Assembly: GCA_964578835.1 (NCBI GenBank)
Contig: CAZOEL010000032.1
Location: 1 to 64,000 of the forward strand
Origin: CAZOEL01 sp964578835
Lineage (GTDB): Bacteria; Desulfobacterota; Syntrophobacteria; Syntrophobacterales; Syntrophobacteraceae
Direction: 5' to 3'
DNA: 64,000 bases
Shown piece after piece: positions 24,583-33,324 of this stretch. The first letter of the stretch is position 1. Each line of letters begins with the position of its first letter. The notes under the pieces were generated by a model. It worked only from the letters and a program-made list of their open reading frames with translations, did no database searches and was not told where the DNA came from. A program made the translations under genes and the position numbers.

Positions 24583-26556
24583 ATGAGTCAGCATAACGTA
24601 GTTTTTTATCCGCACAACAAGACGATCACTGTCGATGACGGGAGCAATTTGATTCGCGCGGCCATGGAAGCCGGCGTGCATATCAACGCTTCCTGCGGCG
24701 GGGCCGGTGTTTGCGGCAAGTGTCGGGTAATGGTTGAAAGCGGAACCGTTGAGGGAGGCGTTACAGAAAAGCTCGCCGCCGAAGAGGTGGCCAAAGGGTA
24801 TCGCTTGGCCTGTCAGAGCGCTGTTCGAAGCGACCTGAGCGTGAGAATTCCCGTCGAATCCGAGGTTGATGCGAGCGTGTTGAACAAAATGGCCAAGCCT
24901 CGCGTAACGGCCCGGATTCGCCAGGTGGATTTCGAACAATTGAAAGAGCAGGGTTTGTTCATTCCACCCGTTGAAAAGCGATACCTCGAGTTGCCTCCCC
25001 CGAGCGATCAGGATCGGCTCCCGGATGTGACTCGGCTCATTAGCTTTCTCAAGGCCCGCCATAATGAGCACCGCCTGGTGGTTCGACTCCCGGTGATGCG
25101 AAAAGTGCCCGACATACTGCGCTCCTCCGATTTCAAGGTGACCGTCACTCTGGCCCGCCCGGTGCAGGAAGGCCGCAAAACGCACATCATCAATATCGAG
25201 CCGGGCGATACGACCAGCCGCAATTACGCTATTGCGATGGACATCGGGACCACCACCGTTTACGGTCAGCTGATCGATCTCATATCCGGAGAAGTGCTGG
25301 CTCAGCACGGCGAATTCAACGGCCAGATAAGCTATGGGGAAGATGTGCTCAGCCGCATAGTTTTTGCCGAAAAACCGGGTGGATTGGAAAAACTGCATCA
25401 AGTGGTCATCGAAACGATCAACGCCATTCTCCGTGTGATCATCAAAAAGGCGCAAGTGGGCGTGGATGAAATTTCCACCATTACTTTGGCCGGCAATACG
25501 ACTATGACGCAGCTTCTTTTGAAGATAAATCCCCGGTATGTTCGCCGCGCTCCTTACGTTCCGGCTGCAACCCTCTTTCCACCCATTCAAGCCGGCGCTC
25601 TGGGCATTGAGCTGGGCGACCACGTTACCGCGTTGGTTTATCCCGCCATCTCGAGCTACGTTGGCGGCGATATCGTTGCGGGGGTGATGGGCGCGGGGCT
25701 TTATCGCACAGAGGATGTCACTCTTTATCTCGATATCGGAACCAATGCTGAAATCGTGGTGGGCAACAAAGACTGGTTTGCTTGCGCCGCCTGCTCGGCT
25801 GGGCCCGCCTTTGAAGGCGGAGGCATCAAGTTTGGAATGCGCGCCGCAAGAGGAGCTATTGAAGATTTCTCCATCGATCCGGTCACCTTCGAGCCGATGT
25901 TCATGACCATCGGCAATGTCCGCCCCAAGGGCATCTGCGGGTCCGGCCTCATCACCATGGTGGCCGAGCTCTTCGAAGCAGGCGTTATCGACAATCGCGG
26001 AAGATTCGATCGCGATCTGGGAACAGACAGGATTCGCGAGGAGGATGGCGTGTACGAGTATGTTCTCGCCCGCGCTTCGGAAACCCAGATAGATCGGGAT
26101 ATCACGCTCAGCGAAGTAGATATCGACAATTTCATTCGAGCCAAAGGCGCTATTTTCAGTGGTTTTCAGACGCTTTTAGAGGAAGTCGGCCTGACCATCG
26201 ACGATGTCGATCAAATCATTCTAGCAGGAGGCTTCGGCAGTTACGTCGATCTTGAAAAGGCCATGGTGATCGGATTGCTGCCGGAAACCGACCCGGCAAA
26301 AATAACTTATATCGGAAACGGCTCTCTCATGGGGTGCCGCATGAGCACTCTCACCAACCGGCTGCGCAAGGATGTGGTGGATGTAACAAAGAAAATGACC
26401 AACTTTGAATTATCCGAAACGCCTTCCTATATGCACAAGTATATGGCGGCGCTTTTTCTGCCCCATACGGATATAGATCTCTTTCCACAGCTCAAGGCGC
26501 GCATGAGCGCTCGTAAGGGAGCCGTAAAAGGGGGAAGCCGGGCTTTTTCGGAATAA
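24583..26556 (+). CDS. RACo-like [2Fe-2S] ASKHA ATPase (corrinoid protein activator)
   Basis: A 657-residue protein. The N-terminus is a plant-type [2Fe-2S] ferredoxin domain with CGGAGVCGKC and a later LACQ cysteine. A linker region follows, then an ASKHA ATPase fold (from AMDIGTTTVYGQLID) corresponding to the DUF4445 family. Proteins of this make-up use ATP to reductively reactivate Co(II) corrinoid proteins in methyl transfer and acetyl-CoA pathways. No methyltransferase or corrinoid protein gene is nearby, so its partner is elsewhere. The ATG at 24583 has GGAGGG at good spacing; an ATG at 24553 would add ten residues. Confidence 0.9.
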   Translation: MSQHNVVFYPHNKTITVDDGSNLIRAAMEAGVHINASCGGAGVCGKCRVMVESGTVEGGVTEKLAAEEVAKGYRLACQSAVRSDLSVRIPVESEVDASVLNKMAKPRVTARIRQVDFEQLKEQGLFIPPVEKRYLELPPPSDQDRLPDVTRLISFLKARHNEHRLVVRLPVMRKVPDILRSSDFKVTVTLARPVQEGRKTHIINIEPGDTTSRNYAIAMDIGTTTVYGQLIDLISGEVLAQHGEFNGQISYGEDVLSRIVFAEKPGGLEKLHQVVIETINAILRVIIKKAQVGVDEISTITLAGNTTMTQLLLKINPRYVRRAPYVPAATLFPPIQAGALGIELGDHVTALVYPAISSYVGGDIVAGVMGAGLYRTEDVTLYLDIGTNAEIVVGNKDWFACAACSAGPAFEGGGIKFGMRAARGAIEDFSIDPVTFEPMFMTIGNVRPKGICGSGLITMVAELFEAGVIDNRGRFDRDLGTDRIREEDGVYEYVLARASETQIDRDITLSEVDIDNFIRAKGAIFSGFQTLLEEVGLTIDDVDQIILAGGFGSYVDLEKAMVIGLLPETDPAKITYIGNGSLMGCRMSTLTNRLRKDVVDVTKKMTNFELSETPSYMHKYMAALFLPHTDIDLFPQLKARMSARKGAVKGGSRAFSE

Positions 26557-26590
26557 AGTTAAGGAAGCATAAAAGGAGTGAAATTATTGG

Positions 26591-26709
26591 AATTGTATGG
26601 CGTGCGTTATTCGGTTCGTGTTGTTCGGTTCTCGAAAATGGCGTTTTCTCATCAAAGAGCTGCCTAAGCCTACCGAGTCCGCACGCTGCGTAGCGCACGC
26701 CATGCAATT
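26591..26709. repeat. 119-bp element with 16-bp inverted ends
   Basis: Bases 26591-26606 match the reverse complement of 26694-26709 at 15 of 16 positions. It lies between the RACo-like gene and the cold-shock gene and has no coding capacity. It may be a terminator-like or MITE-like palindrome. Confidence 0.55.
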
Positions 26710-26731
26710 TTACTAGACTGTTACATGGGCT

Positions 26732-26932
26732 TTAGATCTTTCGTACGTTCGTCGCCTGCGGCCCTTTAGCGCCTTTTTCTTCCGTGAAGCTTACTCGCTG
26801 ACCTTCGCTCAGGGATTTGAAGCCTTCGCCCTGAATCGCCGAGTGATGCACAAACACGTCATGACCGCTGTCCGTTTCGATAAATCCATAGCCTTTGCTG
26901 TCATTAAACCACTTTACTCGACCTTCCGCCAT
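26732..26932 (-). CDS. cold-shock domain protein
   Basis: A 66-residue single cold-shock domain, an OB-fold RNA and single-strand DNA binder. It has RNP1 (KGYGFIET) and RNP2 (VFVHHSAI) motifs and the usual GRVKWFN start. The ATG at 26932 gives the family's normal length and has a GGA-type ribosome site; the longer frame to 27049 adds unrelated residues. About 270 bases upstream are free of clear genes, which is compatible with the long leader of many csp mRNAs. Confidence 0.94.
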   Translation of the reverse strand: MAEGRVKWFNDSKGYGFIETDSGHDVFVHHSAIQGEGFKSLSEGQRVSFTEEKGAKGPQATNVRKI

Positions 26933-27198
26933 CTTTACTATTCCTTCTTTTGAGTGATGTTTTTCCCGCTGCTTTTTCAGTGCGTACTCTGAGTTACTTC
27001 GAAACCGCACCACCATTTTGGCGAAAGACCGATTTCCTGCATAACCCAAACGCCGTACTCTTTAAGCATTTTGCTACCATAATCATTAGACTCTGAGAAA
27101 CAAGGCCGCACCTTGAGGTTCAACCCAAATTTCTTCCAGAGCGTCTGCGAAATGACAAAAAACAAAGCCCCGCGGAATGTCTCCCGTCAGGGCATCGC

Positions 27199-27510
27199 TT
27201 AGTGCGTCGCGCCTTTGTTTGCCGCATGAAGATCATGAATCTTCTTCTTGATCGACTTGATCCGCATCGAATTGCCGTCGGATATCCAATGAGGCTCACT
27301 TATGGCGAAGGCGGCGACAGTGGCTTCATCCAACAAGCACTCCGCCACTTCGCACCACTCGTCCTGACATACCTCTCTCAGATCGGCGACATCATCGACG
27401 ATGCTCTCCAACCGGTCCAGCCCGGAATCTAAAGAGCTCGTGAAATCATCCCAATCTTTGTCCGATCTGCTGTGTTGCATCGCTGAATCCATTGCATCCT
27501 GAAAAATCAT
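27199..27510 (-). CDS. small acidic hypothetical protein
   Basis: A 103-residue acidic protein, not recognised. The first 60 residues are rich in Asp and Glu (SLDSGLDRLESIVDDVADLREVCQDEW) and probably helical; the C-terminus is basic (MRIKSIKKKIHDLHAANK). There is no signal peptide or membrane helix. A GGAGG seven bases before the ATG supports expression. It stands alone upstream of the cold-shock gene. Confidence 0.6.
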   Translation of the reverse strand: MIFQDAMDSAMQHSRSDKDWDDFTSSLDSGLDRLESIVDDVADLREVCQDEWCEVAECLLDEATVAAFAISEPHWISDGNSMRIKSIKKKIHDLHAANKGATH

Positions 27511-27696
27511 TATCCAACCTCCAAACGCACCGTTTGAAAAATATGTCTTATTCGACTATTTTCCGGCATTCATGGGATAGACCCAAAAGCCGGATGGATT
27601 CTATTTTTTGAATGTAAGGCGTTCAGCAAAGAATCACAACGGTCGGCTATTTTGGGCTTCCTCTTTCTTTGCTTATTCGCCTTGCGCCCTCAGACT

Positions 27697-27924
27697 TCAA
27701 AGAGGACAGGACGATCCGCCATGCCTGCATTCAGTGCAGAGCTCGCGTCGTTCTCCCCTTGGCAGTTTGGCGCAAGCTTCATCGGGCACTTCAACAGTAA
27801 AAGCCGACATCAACTTGCGCACTCTGCCATGGCACCTTGGACAGAATACTTCCTCGTCAGTTTGATAGATCAGCTTTTCAAAATCGTGCTCGCATTTCTC
27901 ACATCTATATTCATAAAGAGGCAT
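27697..27924 (-). CDS. FmdB-family zinc ribbon protein
   Basis: A 75-residue protein starting MPLYEYRCEKC, the hallmark of the FmdB/putative regulatory protein family. Two CxxC pairs (CEKC near residue 8 and CPRC near 28) form a zinc ribbon; a further CTEC and C near the end are extra. AAGGAGGT precedes the ATG with ideal spacing. Family members are proposed regulators of formamidase and other genes, but the role is poorly defined. Confidence 0.88.
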   Translation of the reverse strand: MPLYEYRCEKCEHDFEKLIYQTDEEVFCPRCHGRVRKLMSAFTVEVPDEACAKLPRGERRELCTECRHGGSSCPL

Positions 27925-28134
27925 ATCGACCTCCTTCGCTGGCTGTCATAGCGAAAAGCATAAGAAATAACCTAGTTATCCCTCTTCTAAAAATTAATCT
28001 TTGGGGAGAGTTTTTTCAAGATTGGCTAAGACTCTCGGATTTGAAGGTTCTCGGATTTGATGGATCAAGCTACTGTTGTCCACTTCTTTTCTTAGGGTTG
28101 AGCCGGTTACCTTTCATGAGGAAGGCGGTCGAGG

Positions 28135-28200
28135 GTGGAAGCTGGAGCTTCCCGAGCAAGGGCGTTCCCAAGCTGGAGCTTGGCAATGAGGGGAAAAGTC
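28135..28200. repeat. short duplicated motif in a non-coding gap
   Basis: The 11-base string AGCTGGAGCTT occurs at 28140-28150 and again at 28171-28181, in a GC-rich stretch between the FmdB-like and pyrR genes. It resembles intergenic repeat sequence rather than coding DNA. The rest of the gap 27925-28222 holds nothing I recognise. Confidence 0.35.
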
Positions 28201-28222
28201 TTGAAGGCAAAGGATATACACA

Positions 28223-28768
28223 TTATGCCGGTGATTCGATTACCACTTTGTCCGAGCCGTCCTTTTCGGCCAGGAGCACATTCACCTGTTCATTGGCGAC
28301 CGTGCGCAGTTCGATGCCGATGAACTGGGCGCATATGGGCAATTCCCGATGGCCCCGATCCACGAGAACGGCGACTTGAACGCGCCTGGGGCGGCCGTAG
28401 TCGACCAGGGCGTCGAGTGCGGCTCTGATCGTGCGTCCCGTGTAAAGCACGTCATCCACAAGAACCAGCTCGCTCTCATTGACGTCAAACGAAAGGTCGG
28501 TGGCCCGCACCAAGGGGTGAGTGTGTAGTCTGGTCCAATCGTCGCGATATAGGTTGATATCCAATGATCCGACAGGAACCGAGAGGTTGTATTCCTGCTG
28601 CAAAATCTGCTGAATCCTTTTCGCCAGGTGCACTCCTCCGGTATGAATGCCAACGAGCGCAAGCTTGCGCGGCTCAATGTCTTTTCCCACTATTTCCGCG
28701 GCCAGCCTCTTCAGGGTTGCCTCTATCTCTTGTGCTTCCATTACGACACGGGCGTTATCTTGCTTCAT
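28223..28768 (-). CDS. pyrR: bifunctional pyr regulator / uracil phosphoribosyltransferase PyrR
   Basis: A 181-residue PyrR of normal length. The PRPP-binding loop is LVLVDDVLYTGRTIRAALDAL, and DINLYRDD and IPVGSLD-like strands match the family. PyrR converts uracil and PRPP to UMP and in many bacteria binds pyr mRNA to attenuate transcription. No pyrimidine biosynthesis gene is next to it, so its target is not visible here. Confidence 0.93.
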   Translation of the reverse strand: MKQDNARVVMEAQEIEATLKRLAAEIVGKDIEPRKLALVGIHTGGVHLAKRIQQILQQEYNLSVPVGSLDINLYRDDWTRLHTHPLVRATDLSFDVNESELVLVDDVLYTGRTIRAALDALVDYGRPRRVQVAVLVDRGHRELPICAQFIGIELRTVANEQVNVLLAEKDGSDKVVIESPA

Positions 28769-29133
28769 GATCGAGTCCTGTCAATTGGCGCTCTTTCGAC
28801 AAATTAGAGCAAACGCCCCGCAAGGCGCATGCTCGCAAACCGGCCATGGCTTGTTTTCAAAAAAGATTTCATCGCAGATGACGGTGATGACTACATCAAC
28901 GAAGACTTTTTCTAGCAGTTTTGCTTAGAAGCGTCAATGGCTTATGTGCTGGATGAGATATAGCTTCGGTTAAAGATGGTGTGAAGGTTGAAAGCCGGCG
29001 GGCTCCTCCCCGGCTGCAGTGATTTAATTCAAAGACACGGGCGCGAAACGGGCAATCCGCGCCTCTGTGTGGATCCGGTTGGAGATCGAGCCCATCAAAG
29101 GCAACGGATTGGAGGGCATAAATGAAAGAGGTC
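28769..29133. other. 365-base gap without a recognised gene
   Basis: I see no coding frame, RNA gene or known riboswitch here. The stretch contains some GC-rich inverted segments around 29000-29070 that could be a terminator or leader structure for pyrR or the next gene, but none is convincing. Confidence 0.4.
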
Positions 29134-29520
29134 TCAAAACAATCTTTTCACCCACACTAAGCTCAGATTCGTGTTGATGTCATACTTGCAGAATCTCTCC
29201 ATTCCCAGCAGGTCCGAAGACTGCTTCAGGGCCAGGAGGCGGTCGAAGTCTTTTTCGATAACGATGTTACAGAAATCGATCGGGATAGAGCGAACGAAAT
29301 TCAGCTCATCTTCATTCCACAGCTCTTCCGCGATATCGCCTACGCTATTCTCGAGCGCTTGATTCCCACAAATCTTGTAGCAGGCTCCACAATGGCACCG
29401 GTGAATCGAGTCGAAATCGGTGGGAACGGAATGAGCGTTTTCGCAGAAAGGGCAAATGATAATGTGGGTTTGCATCAGCCGCCTTTCGCCGCGCTTGTTC
29501 AAAGCCATCCTCAGGTGCAT
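29134..29520 (-). CDS. hypothetical zinc-ribbon protein
   Basis: A 128-residue protein that I do not recognise. A zinc ribbon is formed by CPFC and CHCGAC in the first 50 residues; the rest is an alpha/beta segment (NEDELNFVRSIPIDFCNIVIEKDFDRLL). The start at 29520 has GAGGT upstream; an internal ATG at 29475 (MQTHIIICPFC) is also plausible. It is divergent from nth. Confidence 0.6.
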   Translation of the reverse strand: MHLRMALNKRGERRLMQTHIIICPFCENAHSVPTDFDSIHRCHCGACYKICGNQALENSVGDIAEELWNEDELNFVRSIPIDFCNIVIEKDFDRLLALKQSSDLLGMERFCKYDINTNLSLVWVKRLF

Positions 29521-29753
29521 TTTTTATACCTCATTACAATTGAAATCGTGACCATGGATTGTAATGCATCAACCATATCGAGAGAGCCAAATGCCTTCCT
29601 TCTTCAGCAAATCTGGCGCGATATGGTAAACAACCGTAACTATATACCCTTTTTCCTTGAAATCAAATGGGAACTTTGTCATACGAAGATTGCCGGTTCC
29701 CTTGAAGTATAAAAGATTACAATTCTTTTTTTTCTCTTGAGGAGAGAAAGGTC

Positions 29754-30431
29754 ATGGCCGAAAAAAAAGAAAAAAAGTCTCTGCCGTCCCCCACTGTTTC
29801 AGCGGAAAAAGTCAACGCCGTCATCGCGCTTTTGGATGAGCGCTACCCCGATGTTCATTGCTCTCTTGACTTCAAGACGCCTCTGCAGCTGCTGATTGCA
29901 ACCATACTATCCGCTCAATGCACTGATGAGCGCGTGAACCAGGTGACACCCGCGCTTTTCAAAAAGTATATCGACGCAGCGGCCTTTGCAGAGACGCCTC
30001 TGGAGGAGCTGGAAACCGACATCAAATCGACGGGCTTCTATCGCAACAAGGCGAAAAGCATTCAAGCCTGTTGTCGCATCCTCGATGAAGATTTCCGAGG
30101 AGAGATTCCTCCGAATCTTGAAGCCTTGGTGAAGCTTCCAGGCGTGGGGAGAAAGACCGCGAATGTTATTCTTGCGAATGCTTTTCAGATTCCGGGGGTC
30201 TTCGTGGATACGCATGTGGGGCGGGTATCGCAGCGCCTGGGCCTTACCGTTCACAAGGAGCCCGACAAGATAGAGCAGGACCTGATGGCCCTCATACCGA
30301 AAGAGAGGTGGATACGGTTTTGCCATCAGCTCATTCAGCACGGACGGCAGGTATGCCAGGCGAAGAAACCGAAGATCGATCTATGCCCCTTGAGGCCATA
30401 CTGCCCTCATGCCGCTCTCCGAGGGGAGTAG
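29754..30431 (+). CDS. nth: endonuclease III, with one [4Fe-4S] ligand missing
   Basis: A 225-residue DNA glycosylase/AP lyase for oxidised pyrimidines. The helix-hairpin-helix LPGVGRKTANVIL carries the catalytic K134, and D152 lies in VDTHVGR, both intact. The C-terminal iron-sulfur loop normally reads C-x6-C-x2-C-x5-C; here it is C201-x6-I208-x2-C211-x5-C217, so the second ligand is Ile (codon ATC). The cluster may be absent, may be [3Fe-4S] or may use another ligand. The ribosome site is GAGGAGAG upstream of the ATG. Confidence 0.94.
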   Translation: MAEKKEKKSLPSPTVSAEKVNAVIALLDERYPDVHCSLDFKTPLQLLIATILSAQCTDERVNQVTPALFKKYIDAAAFAETPLEELETDIKSTGFYRNKAKSIQACCRILDEDFRGEIPPNLEALVKLPGVGRKTANVILANAFQIPGVFVDTHVGRVSQRLGLTVHKEPDKIEQDLMALIPKERWIRFCHQLIQHGRQVCQAKKPKIDLCPLRPYCPHAALRGE

Positions 30432-30472
30432 GGCGGCTGAAGGCTTGTGGCCGCAACAAATTCTCATCGCAG

Positions 30473-31468
30473 CTAGAGTAAATAGCCCGAGAAGAAGTCT
30501 TTCCCCGTGTTCTGCTCCATGGAGATCGTAACGCTGCCTCCCTTTCTCCATTCAACCCGGTGGAGGCCGTCCATCGGAGCGTCGCTGTAGGCTACGGCAA
30601 GGCGTCCGGCAAGGCTTTGGTCCTGCTCGGAGCTTATGGGGCCCACGATCAAGCAGGTAGGGCTCGGGTGATCCATGACGCGGAGCAGAAGGTCTTGTTC
30701 CGTGGCTAAGGCTTCAAGCTTTTCGTTATCCGATGCGTGGCGGCCCACGATGCAGATGCTCCCCTCCGGAAGCCTGAAATGACGCCCCCACTTGAGCAGC
30801 TCCATTTCCCTTGGTCCCGCTTGCGGATAACAGAGAAGCATCTCGCGAAGCTTTCGAACGAAACCTTCCTTGGTGAGCATGCATCCGCCGCCTGGCTGCG
30901 GATAGTCGACCATGCCGTACCGTTTCACAAGCTCCATCTGCTTCTTTCTCGATCGTCCGCTTATATCGAGAAGCTTGCTGCGATCTATCAGACCTTCCTG
31001 CTCGACGATGGTCGGGGGCAGAAGCTTGGCGCTCAGAGGGCGAAGGACTCGCCCCGGATATCCCGAAAGGTTTTCGACGCTTTTCAACGAATCGCGGCGC
31101 TGGCTCATGGGCCTTTGCCCCAGCACTTCGCCAGTGAAGAGAAAATCCGCGTTTTCTTCTTCCATGAGTCGGCCCGCTTCGCGAAGCATCAAGGCATGGC
31201 AGTCGATGCAGGGGTTCATGTGACTGCCGTATCCATAGACCGGTTTTTTCAACATCTCCAAGTGCGCTTCAGAAATATCGATCACGCGGATCGGCGCGCC
31301 GAGAATCCCGGTTAAATCGACCCCGGGCTTGGGGCCGAAAAACGGGGTCTTGAAGATTATGGCGATCAGATCGACTTCCTGCTCCTGCAAAACCTTCACT
31401 GCAAGAATGCTGTCAAGGCCGCCCGAGAGCAAGCCGATTCCTTTGGCTTTCTTTTTCGTCATCAACAT
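30473..31468 (-). CDS. PP-loop ATPase, thiouridylase-like
   Basis: A 331-residue protein of the PP-loop (N-type ATP pyrophosphatase) superfamily with the SGGLDS loop near the N-terminus and CIDCHALM shortly after, resembling ThiI/MnmA-like tRNA sulfurtransferases. The C-terminal third is an uncharacterised domain. It directly follows the DUF39 gene: the upstream stop and this ATG are one base apart, so they are coupled. A sulfur-transfer role, perhaps related to homocysteine formation or tRNA thiolation, is inference. The longer frame to 31534 would overlap the neighbour and is not used. Confidence 0.8.
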   Translation of the reverse strand: MLMTKKKAKGIGLLSGGLDSILAVKVLQEQEVDLIAIIFKTPFFGPKPGVDLTGILGAPIRVIDISEAHLEMLKKPVYGYGSHMNPCIDCHALMLREAGRLMEEENADFLFTGEVLGQRPMSQRRDSLKSVENLSGYPGRVLRPLSAKLLPPTIVEQEGLIDRSKLLDISGRSRKKQMELVKRYGMVDYPQPGGGCMLTKEGFVRKLREMLLCYPQAGPREMELLKWGRHFRLPEGSICIVGRHASDNEKLEALATEQDLLLRVMDHPSPTCLIVGPISSEQDQSLAGRLAVAYSDAPMDGLHRVEWRKGGSVTISMEQNTGKDFFSGYLL

Positions 31469-31469
31469 C

Positions 31470-32687
31470 TCACGCGAGAGGCGGCTGCTCGAATTCGTTA
31501 ATGATCGATTCGGCAATCGCTTCTTTCTTTTCAACCGGAGCCGTTGGCAGAAGCTGCTGAGGCTCGCCGAGGAGGAACTGTCCCTTCTGTATCCAGCTCT
31601 TCAAAATGTTGGCGATCTCTACCGCGCGCACATAGCTGGAGAGTGGCACCGTGGGCACCTCCTTACCTTCGACCGTGATCGAGCCCGACTTTAGCTGAGC
31701 GTAATTGACCTCGCACAGGGGCTCCGATCTCGTAAAACTGTAGTCTTTCACCTGAGTGACGATTTCCTCATCGGAGACCCCGGTAAAGGCGGCCATTTCC
31801 TCGTCGAGAATGGGGATCGGTATCCCGACTCCCAGCGCGAGCGAGCAGCCGTAACCCTGGAAGCTCACTCCCGTAAGCCAGCGGGGCTGCATTTGCTTGA
31901 GGTCTCCCATGACCGAGATCGTTCCCGACGGAGCCCTCGGCACGCCGTTTGGAAGCCTCGCCACGCCGGGGTTGTGCTGCGAGCCGTGCCAGACGATGAA
32001 GCCCTGCGCGCCTCCAAGGAAGATGCGCGTCCCAAGGCCCAACGTTCTGTAATAGGGATCGTTGAGCAGGGGGCTGAGCTGTCCCGCAGTGGAATAATTG
32101 GCGTTCGCCATGCGGGGCTTGAGAGCGCCCATGTACGTATAGATGACTTTGTTGGAAAGGTTGAGAGCGCAATTGTAGTTCTGATACGCATTGCGCGGGT
32201 TGCACATGACCGCGTAGGGGAGGTCTTCAAGGGAGATCATCATTTCCACGCGACGATTGGGATAACAGTCCGTGCCGTAGCCCTCCGCGCGCAATCGAAC
32301 GCTCTTTCCCGCCACGAGATCGTGGATCACGTGTCCTCCTCCGTATTCGAAAGAGCCGGGGTGTATCTTGTTCAACGGATCGTCGAAGGCGGGCTCCGTT
32401 GCGCCCAGGTAAAGGTCCACCGCAGCCACGCCGCCATAGGCGGGAACATCGTTCAGCCATACTTTGGACGCTTTGATGGGAGGCTGCGTATGGCCAAAGT
32501 TGATGAAAACGCCCGAGGAGCACATGGGAGCAAACGTTCCGGTGGTGACGACATCCACTTCGCGGGCGGCCTCGGCCGGTCCCTTCTTCTTGACGATTCC
32601 TATCATCTCTTCAGCCGTGACAACCACGGCTTGCCCCTTGCGGATCTTTTCATTGATTTCCTGGTAGCTCTTCTGCACTGCTCCCAT
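31470..32687 (-). CDS. DUF39 homocysteine biosynthesis protein
   Basis: A 405-residue member of the DUF39/HcyBio family. It has the conserved cysteines in APMCSSGVFINFG, YGTDCYPN and AVMCNPRN and the long glycine-rich core (GLGTRIFLGGAQGFIVWHGSQHNPG). Family members are needed for making homocysteine from aspartate semialdehyde in methanogens and sulfate reducers, typically with a NIL-ferredoxin protein. No CBS or NIL-ferredoxin domain is attached here and none is encoded nearby; the only partner in the operon is the PP-loop protein. Cytosolic. Confidence 0.88.
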   Translation of the reverse strand: MGAVQKSYQEINEKIRKGQAVVVTAEEMIGIVKKKGPAEAAREVDVVTTGTFAPMCSSGVFINFGHTQPPIKASKVWLNDVPAYGGVAAVDLYLGATEPAFDDPLNKIHPGSFEYGGGHVIHDLVAGKSVRLRAEGYGTDCYPNRRVEMMISLEDLPYAVMCNPRNAYQNYNCALNLSNKVIYTYMGALKPRMANANYSTAGQLSPLLNDPYYRTLGLGTRIFLGGAQGFIVWHGSQHNPGVARLPNGVPRAPSGTISVMGDLKQMQPRWLTGVSFQGYGCSLALGVGIPIPILDEEMAAFTGVSDEEIVTQVKDYSFTRSEPLCEVNYAQLKSGSITVEGKEVPTVPLSSYVRAVEIANILKSWIQKGQFLLGEPQQLLPTAPVEKKEAIAESIINEFEQPPLA

Positions 32688-32865
32688 AGCCTTTATTATC
32701 CTCGTTCGAACGTTTGCCGCAGTTTGATTCTAAAATATTCTAAAATGAGCGCCTGAAGGAAAGACTCATTTAAAAAACTTGGCCCGGGTTGTCAACAAGG
32801 CGGGCGGGAAACCGCCATAACTATGCTTTCCCTGATAGAGCGGAGCTTCGGGGAAATCCGCTCGT

Positions 32866-33324
32866 TCAAGAGCCCTGCACCGGGGGAAGATAAGGTTCGA
32901 GGGCCGTCCGCAAGCGATCCGGTAAGTTTTGGGAGCGCCAGCCTTTATCGATTGCCACAATCGTAGCCTCGCCATGCGCCACCAATTCGTTCTTTTCCGC
33001 ATGGTAGAAGTGAAAACCGAAGGTCACGGCCTTGCTCTTTGCGTGCATGATAAAGACCAACAACCGCAAAGTATCGCCATAGCACACCGGTTTGAGAAAT
33101 TCGCAAGACGCTCCTGCGACAGGCAAGCCAAAGCCCTCTTCCCGATCTTTGAAGATATCCCGAGGCGAAACCCCTATGTGCTGGAGGAATTCTACCATTC
33201 CATCGTGACAATAACGAAAGTACGAGGCAAAGTAAACCACCCCGAAAGGATCGGTGTCGCCGAACCGGACGGTTACGGGAAGCTCGAAGCATTTCCCGGG
33301 CGTTGCCATAGCGGTGATTGCCAT
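32866..33324 (-). CDS. 4-hydroxybenzoyl-CoA thioesterase-type hotdog protein
   Basis: A 152-residue single hotdog domain. The active-site segment RFGDTDPFGVVYFASYFRYCHDG carries the catalytic Asp of the 4HBT/YbgC class. Such enzymes hydrolyse acyl-CoA thioesters; the acyl group cannot be told. The upstream region is free of genes for about 360 bases, so it is probably transcribed from its own promoter. Confidence 0.88.
   Translation of the reverse strand: MAITAMATPGKCFELPVTVRFGDTDPFGVVYFASYFRYCHDGMVEFLQHIGVSPRDIFKDREEGFGLPVAGASCEFLKPVCYGDTLRLLVFIMHAKSKAVTFGFHFYHAEKNELVAHGEATIVAIDKGWRSQNLPDRLRTALEPYLPPVQGS

Noticed and set aside
24577..25623. Minus-strand frame of 348 codons opposite the RACo-like gene
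   Set aside because: Antisense to a recognisable family; no ribosome site.
26977..27165. Minus-strand frame of 62 codons upstream of the cold-shock gene
   Set aside because: No ribosome site and no family resemblance; the region is better explained as the cold-shock mRNA leader.
31893..32756. Plus-strand frame of 287 codons opposite the DUF39 gene
   Set aside because: The DUF39 gene on the other strand is strongly supported; this frame has no recognisable motif.
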